In this document: positions 22,941 through 36,800 of the stretch, in pieces
Layout of the letters: every line of letters begins with the position of its first letter
Numbering within the stretch: position 1 is the stretch's first letter
NCBI GenBank assembly: GCA_036345935.2
Contig: JADWOT020001693.1
Span: forward strand, 62,001 to 126,000
From: Taenia hydatigena
Taxonomy: Eukaryota > Platyhelminthes > Cestoda > Cyclophyllidea > Taeniidae
Length of the DNA: 64,000 nt
Reading direction: 5' to 3'
The notes under the pieces: generated by a model
Databases searched by the model: none
Seen by the model: the letters and a program-made list of their open reading frames with translations, nothing else
What the model was told of the DNA's origin: nothing
Made by a program: the position numbers and the translations under genes

Positions 22941-24599
22941 AACTAAGGAGAATCCTTCAATTCTATTTGCCAATTTCTTGTCATTCAAGTTCTTTATTTC
23001 CTGTGGACAAGTCGTATCAAAAGATTGAAGGCAAAAACCAACTTAAGTTTGTCAAAGAGTTAAACATGCATTTATAACTAGGGACAAAAGGAACAGCTTT
23101 AAAGCGAAAGTTGAAAATGAGGACGGATAATGTTCTGCTGTGAGGATGAAAGCAATGTTTCAATGAATGGGACAGATTGGATCCTTCCACATGACGCCAG
23201 CACTTCAACCATTACCTCTCGTTCATCAGAAAAGCAAAATTACACTTTGAGCACCACCTCAGTAATAGAAGCCTAATACATTGAATGGATGCTCTTGAGT
23301 AAGAGTAAGCTAGATAGACTCGCTTCTGATGGCCAATTTACTTTTGGTATCAGCAATAACTAGTCCACTTCCATTTAGTTTACATCCAACTTATTGAACT
23401 GATCCTGACTACAACTGTTAAAAGTCTCGAGTCCAGACAACCGTCTGCTTGCAGCAAAGGAAGAGGACGAGGGAGAGACAGAGAGTGAATGAGATTGTGT
23501 GATCTCTTGCGACAATGCGAACCGCCTCTCAGTGCTTGGATAGACCTGCCTGTTTTTGAAAAGAGCTCTCTCTCGAACACCTTCGAAGTGTTGCAAGAAG
23601 ATCTATCGCACAATCAAATGACCCCAAAAAAGAAAACTATGGCAGAGTATGGCGTCCATTTTCCACCTCGATAGTTAAACTCAGAGATTAACTGGCACGA
23701 TAGGGGAAAAGTGAATGCGGCAAGTAGTTTGCTGGCACATAATACAGACAACATTTAGTTAGAAAGCAGCAAGCTTTTGCCAGTTGAAGGACGACTAAGT
23801 TAATTCTGTTATAAACGCTTGAGGCTCATAAGGTAAGAATGTCTACGCCTCAACGTTGGGTTCTACCAGATGTGGGACAGACACAACAGGTGTCTCACAT
23901 ACTTAGTGGGATGGTGATATGGGCTATTCTACTCCCCTCTCCTTCCAAAGGCTTGACGGATATTAGGGGTCAAAGTGTTATGGCGAGGCACAATGTCACC
24001 TAATTTTGTGGAATGAGCTAGTCAAAAGATCAGGCGGATACTCACAAAGGGTTGTCTGCAACATCCACCCTGATTTGAAGCTGACCTTATACGGATATAG
24101 GGGACATGAAGATATTTTTATCACACACAAAGTAGACCGTAGACAACAATCGATGGAGTCTAATGGAGGTCACTCCTTAGCTATCATGTTGCCACTTCCT
24201 TACCGTAATGAAGAGTGAAAATAATTTGTGTTGTGTGAGTTTATTGTGATGGAAGGAAGTGGTTAGATAGCCAAATGGATGTGTTCACTTGGTGTTGGCT
24301 GTGATTCCTTGCAGTCATCTATGAAGCGCTGCATTTCCATCGCTACGAGTATTTACTAGCTTTGCCATTTTCATGGAAAATAATGTAGACTAGGCAGAGC
24401 AGGAGCATTCTTCTAAATATTCATCCGTATTACAATTTGGCAGCCATTTATTGGCCAGAGAGTGGGGGGAAGTAGGCTTGATATCATGCGATTCTATTAT
24501 TTGCCCATCATGCTTATCACCCAAACAACATTCCTCTGTGTTAACTTTGCAGTACAGCGTCTAACAAGTTGCTGGTATGGGTTCGATGCGATTACTGCG

Positions 24600-25090
24600 T
24601 TAGTAAACTTACCCATGAAACCCTCATGACCATGCTTTTCACTCTATAGGAGAGCGGCACAACGCATGGAAGAGGAAGACCTCCGTGATGGAAAGGCACA
24701 CACGCTCAGCGTCTGCTAGAAGCCACAGTCGGCCACGAGGCTCACTTGCATCCATCCAGCGCCTTCCTTTCTCATTGTCCGATTAAACGGGTTAGTGGAC
24801 GTACAGCCACTTCTGTCCTGTAATCAAAAACAGTGCCAAAGGACTTCCCTGGCTAAATGATTCCCCTTATAATGCACTAAGTCATACGCATTACTCCACG
24901 GTAAACAAAGAATATTTTATGGCACAAGGGAAGAAATCTTGTGTTTGCTAAGGAATGTAGAACTGAAGATTGATGAACTAATTTGAAGGTGATAGGTGGA
25001 TGCATTAACTACTCCGACTAATTCATCGAGGCTCCTTTCGACAGGTAATTATTGAGCCCAATTTCCATGTCATTTGTTAAAGAAAACATG
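24600..25090. repeat. Inverted partner of 42190-42700, including repeat C2
   Basis: The region around 24640-24770 (cgaggctcacttgcatccat and neighbours) matches 42530-42690 on the opposite strand. The run ggtggatgcattaact near 24990 is the second plus-strand copy of repeat C. It extends the 20-25 kb versus 40-42.7 kb inverted duplication. No gene recognised. Confidence 0.55.
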
Positions 25091-25099
25091 CCCAGAATG

Positions 25100-28000
25100 T
25101 ACAAGCAGCCAAGACAAATGTTTTCATTTTCAGATAAACCACACAGAACATAGTAAATCAAGCATAACTAACGTCTGTTGCATCTCAGCCATATCTTGCT
25201 CTGGATGCCTTCGGTGTGCAGCTACTGACTATGCTTCAGCAAGGGATTTTGCATTGATGCGCGCACAAGTGGAATGAAGATAGCACTTCAAATCATCACC
25301 TTGGCCTGTTTGCATTAGCAATATACTGATGGCTTACAAATGGTCAGAAATTCCTCCGCATGAAAATGCCACCTTCCAATTATTGCTCGACTACGTCAAT
25401 GAGGATTGCAACGGAGGGGTATAAAAAGCTTGATTGTGGCGACATAAGCAGGAGCAAAAGAAGCAATTCAATAAACACTCTTAACTGCAAAGTGAGACCT
25501 CGTGCAGATGTACCTGTGGCTGGGCGGAGACATGAAGGCTTTGGACAGTAGTGCTTGCATTCTCTACCCCAGCTAGGATGGAATGTTTAAGCTGCCTTGT
25601 TGTACAAATTAACACCTCATCCTAAACTATCTGTGCACTTCTCTCCCATGTTCTTTAATGAGCCAAAAATACTTGGTCACGTGACTCATATCGAGATGAT
25701 TACCAGTGAGGGTCAATCTTCTGTTTCTTGCCATCCTCGACGCAACGAATAGTTTATTCAGTTACGTTAAACAAATCATATCATACTTCGGTCATGGTGG
25801 AGGTGATAATGACGGTGGAGCTGCCGCTCGTTGGAATCAACCAACACTCTTAGCTATGGAACCCCAAATTTCACTATATGGGCACTGCAAAGGACAAATC
25901 CTCGAAATGGACTCTGCGTAATCTTATCTTGAGGAACATTCAGGAACAACTGCTGATGCATTTAACTCAGATCTCATTGCGTGGCTGGAGGAATCATTGA
26001 CCTGTGTGGTGGGACGAAGGGTGTGCAGAGGCATAGGTCACACCACCACCACCACCTCGCTAATCCAGAATGCCATCAATGCAGACCAACTGATAGGTCG
26101 TAGACCACGAAGTCGGCTTGTCTAATCAACCAAGGCATGCGCTTCATTAGTTTAATTTATCCTCAAATTGGCAAAGAAATGATGCACACTGACCAATTCG
26201 AATGTCAACACATTAATCTGCCGCTTTCGTCTCCGTTCTGGCCAGATCAGTTAACCAATAAGCTCTATCAGTTTTGCTATTTTAGTCGCTATAATTCACG
26301 TCCCCAAACCATTTATCCTTTCTTTGCATCCTCTCAGGGATGCTACATTTGAGCGCCTTTCTGTACTGCTACTTGTGCAATATTTCGTACCACTTGAAAT
26401 TAATCAGAGATGATTCCAAAACCACATTCGATGTCTGACAATAGTCGTTTACTCATTTGTTTGTTCACTCTGGTAATCTAAATTAAGACCGCAGACACGT
26501 TGTTTAAGTTTATTTTCTCCATTATGCTCTCACTTGTAATTTCTTATCATTTTTTTCGAAAAAGCGATAACAATTTATTTGATTTAGCAATGGAACTTTA
26601 ACTATCTCCTTTGTGTAGCCTTGCTCTTTTAAACCCCGTTTCATCTTGCTTTGATCACGAATGTTACTCCGCCATTTTCTGTCTGCCTTGTCTTTCTTGC
26701 GTCTTTCATGGTAACGACAAAAAGTGTTTCAGGGCGGACATGTAGGGCGTCCATTTTGAAAGCAATCCCTTGATAGCACCTGCATGCCACTGTGCTCTTT
26801 TCCACTCCGTTATGTCCGGCTTTGATTTCGATCACTAGTCCTCAAATTGTTGTCTGCCGCAATTGTTTTCTCATTTTCATGAGAAAACCAGTGACAAATA
26901 GGGTCTCGTCAACAAGAAAATTCAAATAGTAACCTTACAAGATTTCCGTCTTTTTCCTCCTACTTTCTCTAGATTTTATCACGTTTTATGCTGCATAATT
27001 TGTTTTCGTATACGATCCCACACTGCGTTTCACCTCGCTTCCTTCCGCATTGGACAAATGTGGTAGGCCCTTAATCGTTAGATAATTTCACACTGGCTTG
27101 GCTTCACATAATAAACGCAAAATTCTATTTGATTGGAATTCGTCTCATCCTGGTGCTGGTGTGTTTGCCGAGCTCTACCAGTTGGTGCGGCATTTTATCA
27201 CAGTGTTGGTGAGGAAGGGTGAACAAAACATGTGAGCTCATTCCCTTCTAGGACCACTTATGTTGAGCTGCTAAGGCGGCACGAGCAAAACATTGTGCTT
27301 GACCCTATGAGCTTATGCCCTAAACGGAGTAACAAACATGATTTTCTGTGCCTCTATTCCAATACCTGTCACTTCATTTTTGTGTGATTTGCATGCATAC
27401 TTAATCGAGGCGGCCGAATTCGTGGCGCCCTTATTTTTGCACGAAATGAGCAATAGAAAGACTCTATTTAGCGGCTTCTTTATCAAGCATGTTTAAGTGG
27501 TTGGTTAAGCCAGCGCACGCCACCCTACGTTGTATCTGCATGACGGCAAATTAACAATGCATCCGCATGGTTTCTCTTCCGTCAGGCAATCTTACTCACA
27601 GGCACAGTTTTCACTCTGAGTCACGTAAAATGTTTCAGGCAGCATGGAGGATACAACCTCTACAGGTAGTTTTGTGGAAGCAGACATCACTTGACTTTGT
27701 TCTTTTCTACATTAAGCGAATTATGTGCATCATTGAGAAGGATCACCAGCACTACCGTGCTTTGTTTCGACTGCATTGCCTTTATGGACCTGCTTGTCCT
27801 CGGTCATTTTACGCCTGATGTTCCCTTTTTGATTGACACTTCTAGGGCATTTCCGAACACCAAGGGCTATGAATTAAGCAGCCGTTGCCTTGTACCAGGG
27901 AGAACAAAGGCGCTGACTGCGTCTCTTTTGTATAGAGGAGGAACAAGGCTGTTCAACTGAATAGAACATAAGGATGGTTGGGTGAGAGGAGAAGATGGGA

Positions 28001-31000
28001 CATTCACAGAAGAGAAGTAAAGGAAGGGATGAAGAAGGGTCATCGGATATTTCTGTTCAGTGTTGTGGCACTGTGTCCCTTATTCCCTCCCCTCTTTCCT
28101 CCATAATTGTCTGAGTCCATTTAAGGCAATGCGTCTGAGTGCAGGATGTGGCGTTTTGCATCCGCCATCGTCACCGTCTGTTCTACGGAGACCCAGCGCC
28201 GCTTTAGGAAGAACCATGTCTCTTCTTACTTATTTTCCACGAGTTCCACTTTTTACTGCCATTGGTATATTTTCAATATGGCTAAATCTGGAATTTTTAA
28301 TGACTGAGCTGTTATGTATGACAAACAGTGATACCTGCTTCGAGAACTGGAAACTTGCAATTTGGCACAAAGTACGTGGTTGATATTCGCTTATGGTTGT
28401 TGCAAAAGTCTATTATTTCAATCGTTTCCTGTTTAGTCACGTCTGCAATGGTAAGGCTAGCTTTTTCTAGAATAAAAACAATCGGCGCTTCGAATAGCTT
28501 ATATTCATGAGGTCATGCAACAATCACTTAGAGTGCGATAGTTTGTTTCGTTTTAGGGTATAATGTGTTCTAATTTTGCAACTAGCAAGCTAAACAATCA
28601 GCTTACCTTTTGAGTAACATTGCCTAATAAAATGCTAATTGTCTGATATTTACTAAGTGTATTGGGAGATAAAAGGATTCATTGAGTAAAACAGGGATCA
28701 AATAAAGAGTAGTGAGGGGAGTTGAGCGTACCTTTGTCCCAATAACATGGACTACCCCAATATTTGTCGAAGGCCACACACCTGTGGCACTTGATAAACA
28801 TCTTGAAGGCAGTTGTTGAGGTGTGCACTACTGGAACCTAAATGAAACGATATAATACTGAAACACTGTGGCACAATGTTAATCTCGACCTCTATGTACC
28901 CGAAATGCATCTCAGCATGCGTAATTCAAAATTGTGTACCCACTGAACTACAGTAGCTTACTTACATAGTTCTTCTTGTACTCGTATTCTAATGGATATG
29001 AGGCTCCGAACGGCTTCCCGACAACCCAGGAGCCCCACAATTTGGGCCCTGTTTCGCCTTTAAAGAGAAAGTCATTTCGAGACTTCGATTTTACAAATTT
29101 GCGTGTGCATTGCTTTATTTCTCATCATTCAACGATAATCAGATTTAAACCTCTGTTCTAATCCTCTTCATTGTCTCTTGAGAATTCGACTTATACTCTG
29201 GGTCTGCCGATCGCCATTCGAGCGTCGTAGGCGAAAAAACTATAAATAGGCTTAAGTGAACAAACCTACTCACGGTAACACCCTAGACCGTTTGGGGAAC
29301 CAGCAGGTCAAGTAACATGCCACGAAGTTTGTAGGTGCATGTGATGCCCTACTTTGTGCAGCCGTAACTCTCGGGGATCCAGACCCCTTTGGATACAAAC
29401 AAACGTGGGACTGCATGTGAACTTCGAGTAGCAAGAACGTCCTCGTGTTCTGTACAGCATCATTTGCATGGAGAGGAAAGCAGAGGAGTGCAGATCTGTG
29501 AACTAATTTAATTTTAAAGGTCCGATGTTGATAAGAAAACTGAAAGCGCTCTAATAAGGAGAGGAGAAAGGGTGAAAATATGAGTGCAAATGCAGTGAGG
29601 AAACACGCATCATTGACAAGGAAATAGAGAGAAGACGTGTGCGACCGACTCGTGTCGTGTTGACAAAACCGCCAGTCGTCTTGATTGTATACTGATTTCT
29701 CATTTCTAGCAGTTGCCAACGGCGATGCGACTCTAACTCTGGAACAATCCACTGACATTCGCACTCCATCCTGACATCCACTTCAGTGGCCGCGGTTTCC
29801 GCTGTAGCAGGTCAACGAACCAAGGGTTTTACTGCTCCAAATCCCCTAAATCTCTCCCTGTGCAAAACAGAGGTTCCGATACCATGGTATAGTGACAGGA
29901 AACGCGTGTATTTGCAGCCTCCACCTCGACACGCGTAGTTAACAGGTGGCTGGTATGACGAAAATGCTGGCTGTTTTCGATGTTTAAAACCACTGATTAA
30001 GTGACATTCGCACACAACTTCATTGTAGAGATAAGGTTTAACGACGATTATGTGCGCTTTCATAGACATTCATAGCCTGGTCACGCCAATAATCTGCATG
30101 AGAACCTAAATGTTGTGAACATTTGAAATGAAGCTTGATGCGAGGGTTCGTCCAGGCTTATAGTATTAAAATGAAAGTAAATAATAAAAGGCGCAAAGGC
30201 AAACTTACTTATTGGGTTCTTATTTTGAGGGAATCCAGCCGACTTGGAGGTTTCGAACATGTGGACGACCGGGTTCGACTTTAATTGGACTGCTATTTAA
30301 AACAGCGCGCAGAGGATAATGTGAAGGACTTTTGCTTCAGTCCACTTCCATTCGAGCATGCAAAGTTGAATACCTTTTACACCGTAAATAATCCCAGAAA
30401 ATGGACTAAGCAAATACAAAAATAAGTCAAACTTTGGGGCTATTTTTGGAGTGGGGTAGCGGTTAGACCAATTGCAGACTTATCGAACATTTTCCTTCAA
30501 ACTGTAATTACATGAAGGGAAAGGAAGTAGAGGTTGTGCTACAAACTGGCAAAGCCCGATGGGGAAAATATCGGATGATATTACTGGTACAAAGACGTGA
30601 ATGGGACCATTTTCTCATCATCGTATAAGACATGCAGAAATCACACGTGAAAGGAAATGTTCAGTCGTGAAAATTAGACACTGCTATCATGATTGGGGCG
30701 TTTGAGTGGGATAGTAAAGGAAGGAATGGATGATTTGGACTCAAAGGGGTAGAAGATTTGTGAATTAAGCAGTCAACGTCACAAAATGCAAGAACATGAT
30801 TTAAGGAAAATCTGTGAAGTTTATTGCATCAGATCAGAACTGCACTGATGACCATAAACAGCGAAGCAGGGAACCGCTTTAACGTGCACTCCCGCATGAG
30901 TGACAGAGGAGTTTGGAAGGAAGGTTCTACTAGTTTCGCTCCGAAGGAAATGTGGGGTCGTCTGATTCGCATACAAATGCAGTATACCACTACCTTCACT

Positions 31001-32980
31001 TCAACGGTGCATAGAGAAAGCAAAGTCTTTTGTTCCCTTTTGCAATTTGGGCTTTGTCAGCAGTTATTGACGCCTAATTGAAATGCAAATGTAAACAATT
31101 TGCGGACACGAAATTGGCAATGGTGCGAAATGCGGTATCGAAAATCTTCATAAATTCGTTCACAGCTACGGTCGCTTTAGTGTTGGTTTGATTGGCATGC
31201 AAGAACTGTCGCGGGTATAAGGGACAAGGACGTGTTAATAAAGATGGCTAGGAGACGAGTAGGCTCACGCGCTCAGTGTGCAATTCGTCATTGACTCAAA
31301 CCTTGCACGTTTTCATCTGTACTCTTATTAAAATTGCAGGTAATGAATGCTTCAACAACCCGCGGTTACACATTAATGAAGGACGTGGCTTAGATTTGTG
31401 GCGCTGCTAATAGCTGCAATCTATCTGCGATTGTTAAGTTTCCTTGCGATTTGCGAAGGCGTAACTATGACTGCACTGATAGCATCCTCCTAACACACAG
31501 GCCAAAATTTTTCTTTAAATCACTACTTATGATAAAAAATTAGTGGTTTGCAGATTGTGTGTGCTGCCAATCACTTCTTCTTCCGGAATGGAATTTACTA
31601 CTTCAAAAGTCCACAGCATTCCATCCCATGTTTCGAATCTTCAGTTAGTCAATAAGAATGGTTTCTAACTGTAGTGACAACTGTATCCAGAATGTGTTGA
31701 CTGGCAGCATGGAATTTAACGCATACTTGAAATTTGGCCATAACGATTAATTTAAGCGAACATTTAGAGACAGATTTTATTTGATTCGTACGCTTAAGGT
31801 GTTATTTTTGCTGACTTTGGCAGCTAAGGCTTAGTGGTTTGGCATTGATCTCGACATATATTCCATATACCCACACGTTTCTAGTGGGTCTTTGTGTAAG
31901 AACACACACCACCACCCACGTCGTCACCCACAACACTGAATTTCTTTGAAGCAACTCACAACTGCTGGTGCTTGCCACACATATGTACTGGGTGAAAATG
32001 TCATTCCGCCTTTCTATTGATGCTGCCCTTAGACACAGCTTACGGATGTGAAGAAGCCTCACCTTAAGATCGCAGCTATCGCACACTCTCGAGAAGAATA
32101 AGAAAGCACGGGATTTTTACACACCTAAACTTGCTTAAAGTCGTTTGTCAAGTGTTGGCAAATGTGAAATAAGACCAATTATGAGATTATAAGTAAGGAA
32201 GAGGAAAAATGAGTTAAAATGCATTAAGGCCAGGTAATGAACGGGCTTAATTGACTGGCGTATCAACCCCAAAATGCTACTCATTAAAATCTGTTCTTTA
32301 CTTCAAAACCTTACTAATTTCCAACATTACCACAAACGATAAAATGACAGCATGGATGCAGCTGCTTTCCGCATTACTTTGTTAGACTTAATAGCATTCA
32401 ACTCATCATTTTCTGGCTGTCCAGGTTAAAAGGTGGTTTTGTATTTCAGTTGTGCTCTGATTGTCGTTGATCCTGGTGCACAGGGGAAGGTGGTGATTCC
32501 ATCTACAGCTGCAATAACTTTCCTTGATAAATGTGCGTTCCGTTTTTTCTGCCTAACTTTGCAATCTTGTCTACCGAGAAGACTCCTTTCATTGTTCGCT
32601 GCCTTATATTTATGTATGTCTGCTATGCGCTGTTGAATAAAGAAGGGCAGAGTACTGCAGTGGGCTGTGGTGATGACATAGCAATCTACTGCTGTTGATG
32701 TCAAGCAACGCGAAATCGTCAGCAATGAAAGAGACGTAGAAGCTCGTATGTGGCGATACTTGATTTCTTCTTAGCTGAGTAATGCAGGGTTCTTTGTAAA
32801 TCACAATAAATTCCTGGAAGACGAGAAGACAAGAAGGTGTGATGGGAAATAACAAACCCATTATCTCTCCCACAACACGGACCTCACGTCCTTACCATCC
32901 ATCAATCACCCATTGCTGTCTCTTCTTTCCCTCTCTTTATTTGCCACACTACACTACTGCTAAAAACACGCTCGTCATTA
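25100..32980. other. No gene recognised
   Basis: Nearly 8 kb without a family I can name. It contains a short CAC run at 26041-26056 and many unrelated short open frames. The longest (29270-29764, minus, 164 codons) has a hydrophobic stretch but no motif or splice-site support. I did not recognise any tRNA or rRNA here. Confidence 0.4.
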
Positions 32981-32989
32981 GTTGCACAT

Positions 32990-33835
32990 CCACCAATAAA
33001 AGACTCCTTTCTCGCTCACTATCTCCACCCCGCTAAACACACGTGCTCAACATCGATGCTTCACCTGATGCTAACTGTCTCCTCTCCATTTCTTAATCTC
33101 TCTCTAATCACCTTCCTTCGTCAATGAAAGCACGTGCTCATTCGCAACCGTTCGCACAATGCTAAATTCCATCTCGGCAACTCACTTTATTATTCTCACT
33201 TTCTCTCTCCATTACCAATGGAATCTCGTGCTCAACATCGGTAGTTAACCCAATGCTAATTGTATGTTCTCTTGCTCTTTGTCCCTCCCTACCACTCTCC
33301 TTCACCAATGAAATCACGTGCTCAGCATCGATCATTTGCACAATGCTAACTGTCTCCGCTCTCACCCTTTATCTCTCTCTCACCTACTATCGCTAATAAA
33401 ATCCCATTCTCAGCATCATTCATTGACTTAACGCTAATTTTCTTTAATCTTTATCTCTCTTTCAAATGAAATTTTGTAGTAAACATTAATTAATCACACA
33501 ATATTAAGCTTCTCCTCTCTCCCATCCTCCATTGCCAATGAAATCTCGTGCTTAACATTGATCATTTAATCAATGGTACTTTCTCGCTTCTCTATTTGTT
33601 ATCTCTCACAATCGCCCTTCATCTTTGATAAAATCTTGAACTAAAAATTGACCATTTGCACGCTGTTAAATGTCTTCTGTCGTTCTTTTTCACTCTCTCT
33701 CTATTATCGTCTTTCACAAATGAGATCTCGAGCTCAGCGTCGGCCATTAACCCAACGCTAAATGTCTCCCTTCACTCTTTAGCTTTCTCTCCTTCACCCT
33801 CCACCACAAATAAAATCTCGAGCCCAAAACTGAGA
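32990..33835. repeat. Degenerate minisatellite, about 88-base unit, about 10 copies
   Basis: A unit of the form caatgaaatc-cgtgctcaacatcgat-catt, acaatgctaactgtctc, then a CT-rich tract recurs. Its core falls near 33041, 33131, 33227, 33315, 33402, 33472, 33547, 33635, 33728 and 33817. Spacing is 70-96 bases. Copies differ considerably and the CT-rich part varies most. No coding role is evident. Confidence 0.85.
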
Positions 33836-33839
33836 TGCT

Positions 33840-36800
33840 GGCTACGCCCTTGGCTTAGCTAAATCGGTAAGCCGTGGGACTAGCTAATGCCCAATTCTTC
33901 AAGCTCAACACTGATGGCAGAGAACCATCCAAGGTGGTAGTTTAGGTGGCTGTACAGTGCTGTTTCTTCTCGATTATCTGAGTTGCGATCGTGCGCATAA
34001 TCTATTCTTCGGTTTTTCATTTCTGTAGTGGTCCCTTATTTGGGACCATTGAAATGCTTTGCATTTTTCCAAACATGACACGTTTTGTGAGTAAGCTAAA
34101 CCCCAAAGAAGAGCTGTATTCCTATCAAATTGCCCCGAGGATTGGCCCATTGGTGAATACCAAGACAGAGGGATAAGTATCAAGAAGGTAAGACTAATCT
34201 CACAGCATAGTTCTTTCCTTCATGTCGCATCTTGTCATACAGCCTTCTTTTAGATCACAGCACAGCACATCAAAGCGCAACGCAAAACAGAGCAGAGCAG
34301 TGTACACGAAACCACATCTCTTTACCCTAAGCCACCAGTTCTTCCATCTCTGTCTTGCTGATCTTGCAGTCTGCACACCAACGGGTGTGTTAAAAGGAGA
34401 ACAAAGAACTCGGATTGACACTGACATTGAAATAAAGCTGACAAATTAGGGCTGCCGCTGAATCAACTAGGTCTTGAGCTAATATTGTTGGCCGAGTCTG
34501 TGACTGAGGCACTAGGGTGAATTAGCCATGCAAACCTTGATCAGACATTTGGCCTTGAGATTCTCGTCACTGTTGACACTGGTACTCGAGTGTTAGGCGC
34601 CAACGCTTAAAATACATAAAGCTTCTCAAACACCAACTCTAATTGCAAGCACCGCAGGATGTTAAGAAATTTTGGCATATCACCCCGCGTAACTAATCCA
34701 CATAGAGTTCGGGAACTCAAAGCGTTGTTAATTAAAATTTAATGCCATTTTGCATAGCGGAAAGCGGCGCTCTTAGTTTCACAGCCACTTCTCAGGTGAT
34801 GTTGACTTTCTACTATTACTTTGTTCTAAAAACTTACCTCAATGCATCGCGATGCACAATATCTAGCTAGAGTGTGGAAGCATAAAAGTAGGGGACTTTT
34901 ATGCCCTAGGGCCACCCTCAAGGAGTGTTGTCCAACACGTACCACCAATTGATTGACAAGCGTGTCAACAGTGAAGAGAACGGTCACACACACATCTAAA
35001 GGCCAGACATACCTGACTACGCGCTTTAACTTCTCTTATTGCTTACCGTTCTTCTTCTTGTTATTATCACCTCACCCGCTTGGTTTATTATCATCGTTCC
35101 CTCCTCATCATCAATCCCTTTTGTGTTTACTGTTTGACCTCTTATTCCGCCTTCCCAAGGACGCCAATGTAGCAACGCGAACAAAACAATTCAAAACTGT
35201 GGATGCTAGAAGTGAGTCATGATGCCATTTTTCCTACTTGTCTCCTTTATCTCGTTTCTTATCTTGCTTCCTACATTCCTACACGTCAATGCATCAATGA
35301 TTTAGCTAGAAGCTACGCCAAATAAACAATTGAAGGGAGAGCTACGAGCGCTTTCTCCCGTAGAATCGTGGGGTCAAGCAGTATTTTTGGTCTGCCTAAG
35401 TTGGCTCGTTTTGGTTTCATTTAGTTGTTTGCCTAAGTGAGTAAGGAATTGGGTGCAAGGGCGAATGGACAAACAGGGGCAGAAAGGCAGACCGACGTGG
35501 CGTTACAGTACCTATTTCCTTTAGATAAACTTACACATTAATTTCTGATGGCCTACTCTGCAATTTTCTATTCCACTTTCCTTCAATTCTGCACCATTTA
35601 CCTTCATTACTCCTCTGCTGTGCCGGCCTACTCCTTGCGGTTGAATATTTACGTTACTTCCACTCCACCAAAGAGATCCAATCAGTGCCACTATTTTCAG
35701 CTAAGCATGGTACACCTACCGTAAATTCACATAGCTGGATCTATAGCATTTACAAATTATACTGCATCAATTGCACCCCAAGGATCTTCAAACCGTCCTC
35801 TGTCAAATTCTTAGAATTTATTAGCAATGAACAAACTAACTTGCACTAACTTGGTCAACATCTTCGTTGGCCCACAATTATACACTTGGGTATGTTACGC
35901 CTCACTAGAATTGACTAAATCGGGCCGCAACTTACCCATAACTGCATCTCGCTTTAGCTATGGGCTGGCCTGGCGTGTCGTACTTCATAATGACATGTTT
36001 TTAAGGGTCGCGTTTCAAACTCTTTTCTTCTCCTTGCTACTTGCATTTGTCACACACCGTTTTTCTCAGTTATATCCATGCTGTTTCTACTTACTCCCTC
36101 AGAAGCGACGGTGAGCAGATCAATCCCATTGTCTACTTTGCCAACTGTGGTCTAACTAATCTCTTATGGGCCTATCCTATTAGTTGACCTTTTTTTCCAT
36201 CTAGACAGTCTGTCAACTTTGTGCCGCACAGAAGCAGGTATGAAAGTACGATAATTTTCCTGCATGTTTTGGGTTAGATGATTGTTTGCCCATGCATTCA
36301 TTTAAACATCTCCTCTACCTTATCTCTCAGTCGCTTTGTTAAGTGGTTTCATCTTTTAGCCTTTTTTGTCAGCCCCCACCCATTTGCCTACTCAATTAAC
36401 TGACCTTGTTTTAATAGACTTGTCTATCTTTACTTCCATTTTCTTAGATAAAATCGAGCACCTCGTGGTGGAACGAAGCAGCTTCCAAGCACTGATTTGT
36501 TGCGTAATGCAAAAGGCTAAATCAAATGCACAAAAGGTAAAGATGCATCAAAATAACAAGATTTCATGGAAGATGAAGACGATTTGTAAAATATTGTCCG
36601 GACCCCAGGAAACTTACCAAATCAGGAAGTGGCTATGACAAAGCAGTAATAATGTAATGGTGGGTTTAATGGTAAAATCGCCCTTCAAAATATATGACAT
36701 TGTAAGTTAAGCGTGATTTTTATCCGGCAATGCAGATACTTAGAGATGAACGCCCTCACAAACCTTTACTCGCTCCCACATTTAGTGTTGGGTTGAGAGA

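Noticed and set aside
29270..29764. 164-codon minus-strand open frame
   Set aside because: This length is near what chance allows in 64 kb. No motif, splice context or repeat conservation was found.
32990..33835. Regular repeats as a CRISPR array
   Set aside because: Animal DNA. The units are degenerate along their whole length, with no fixed repeat/spacer structure.
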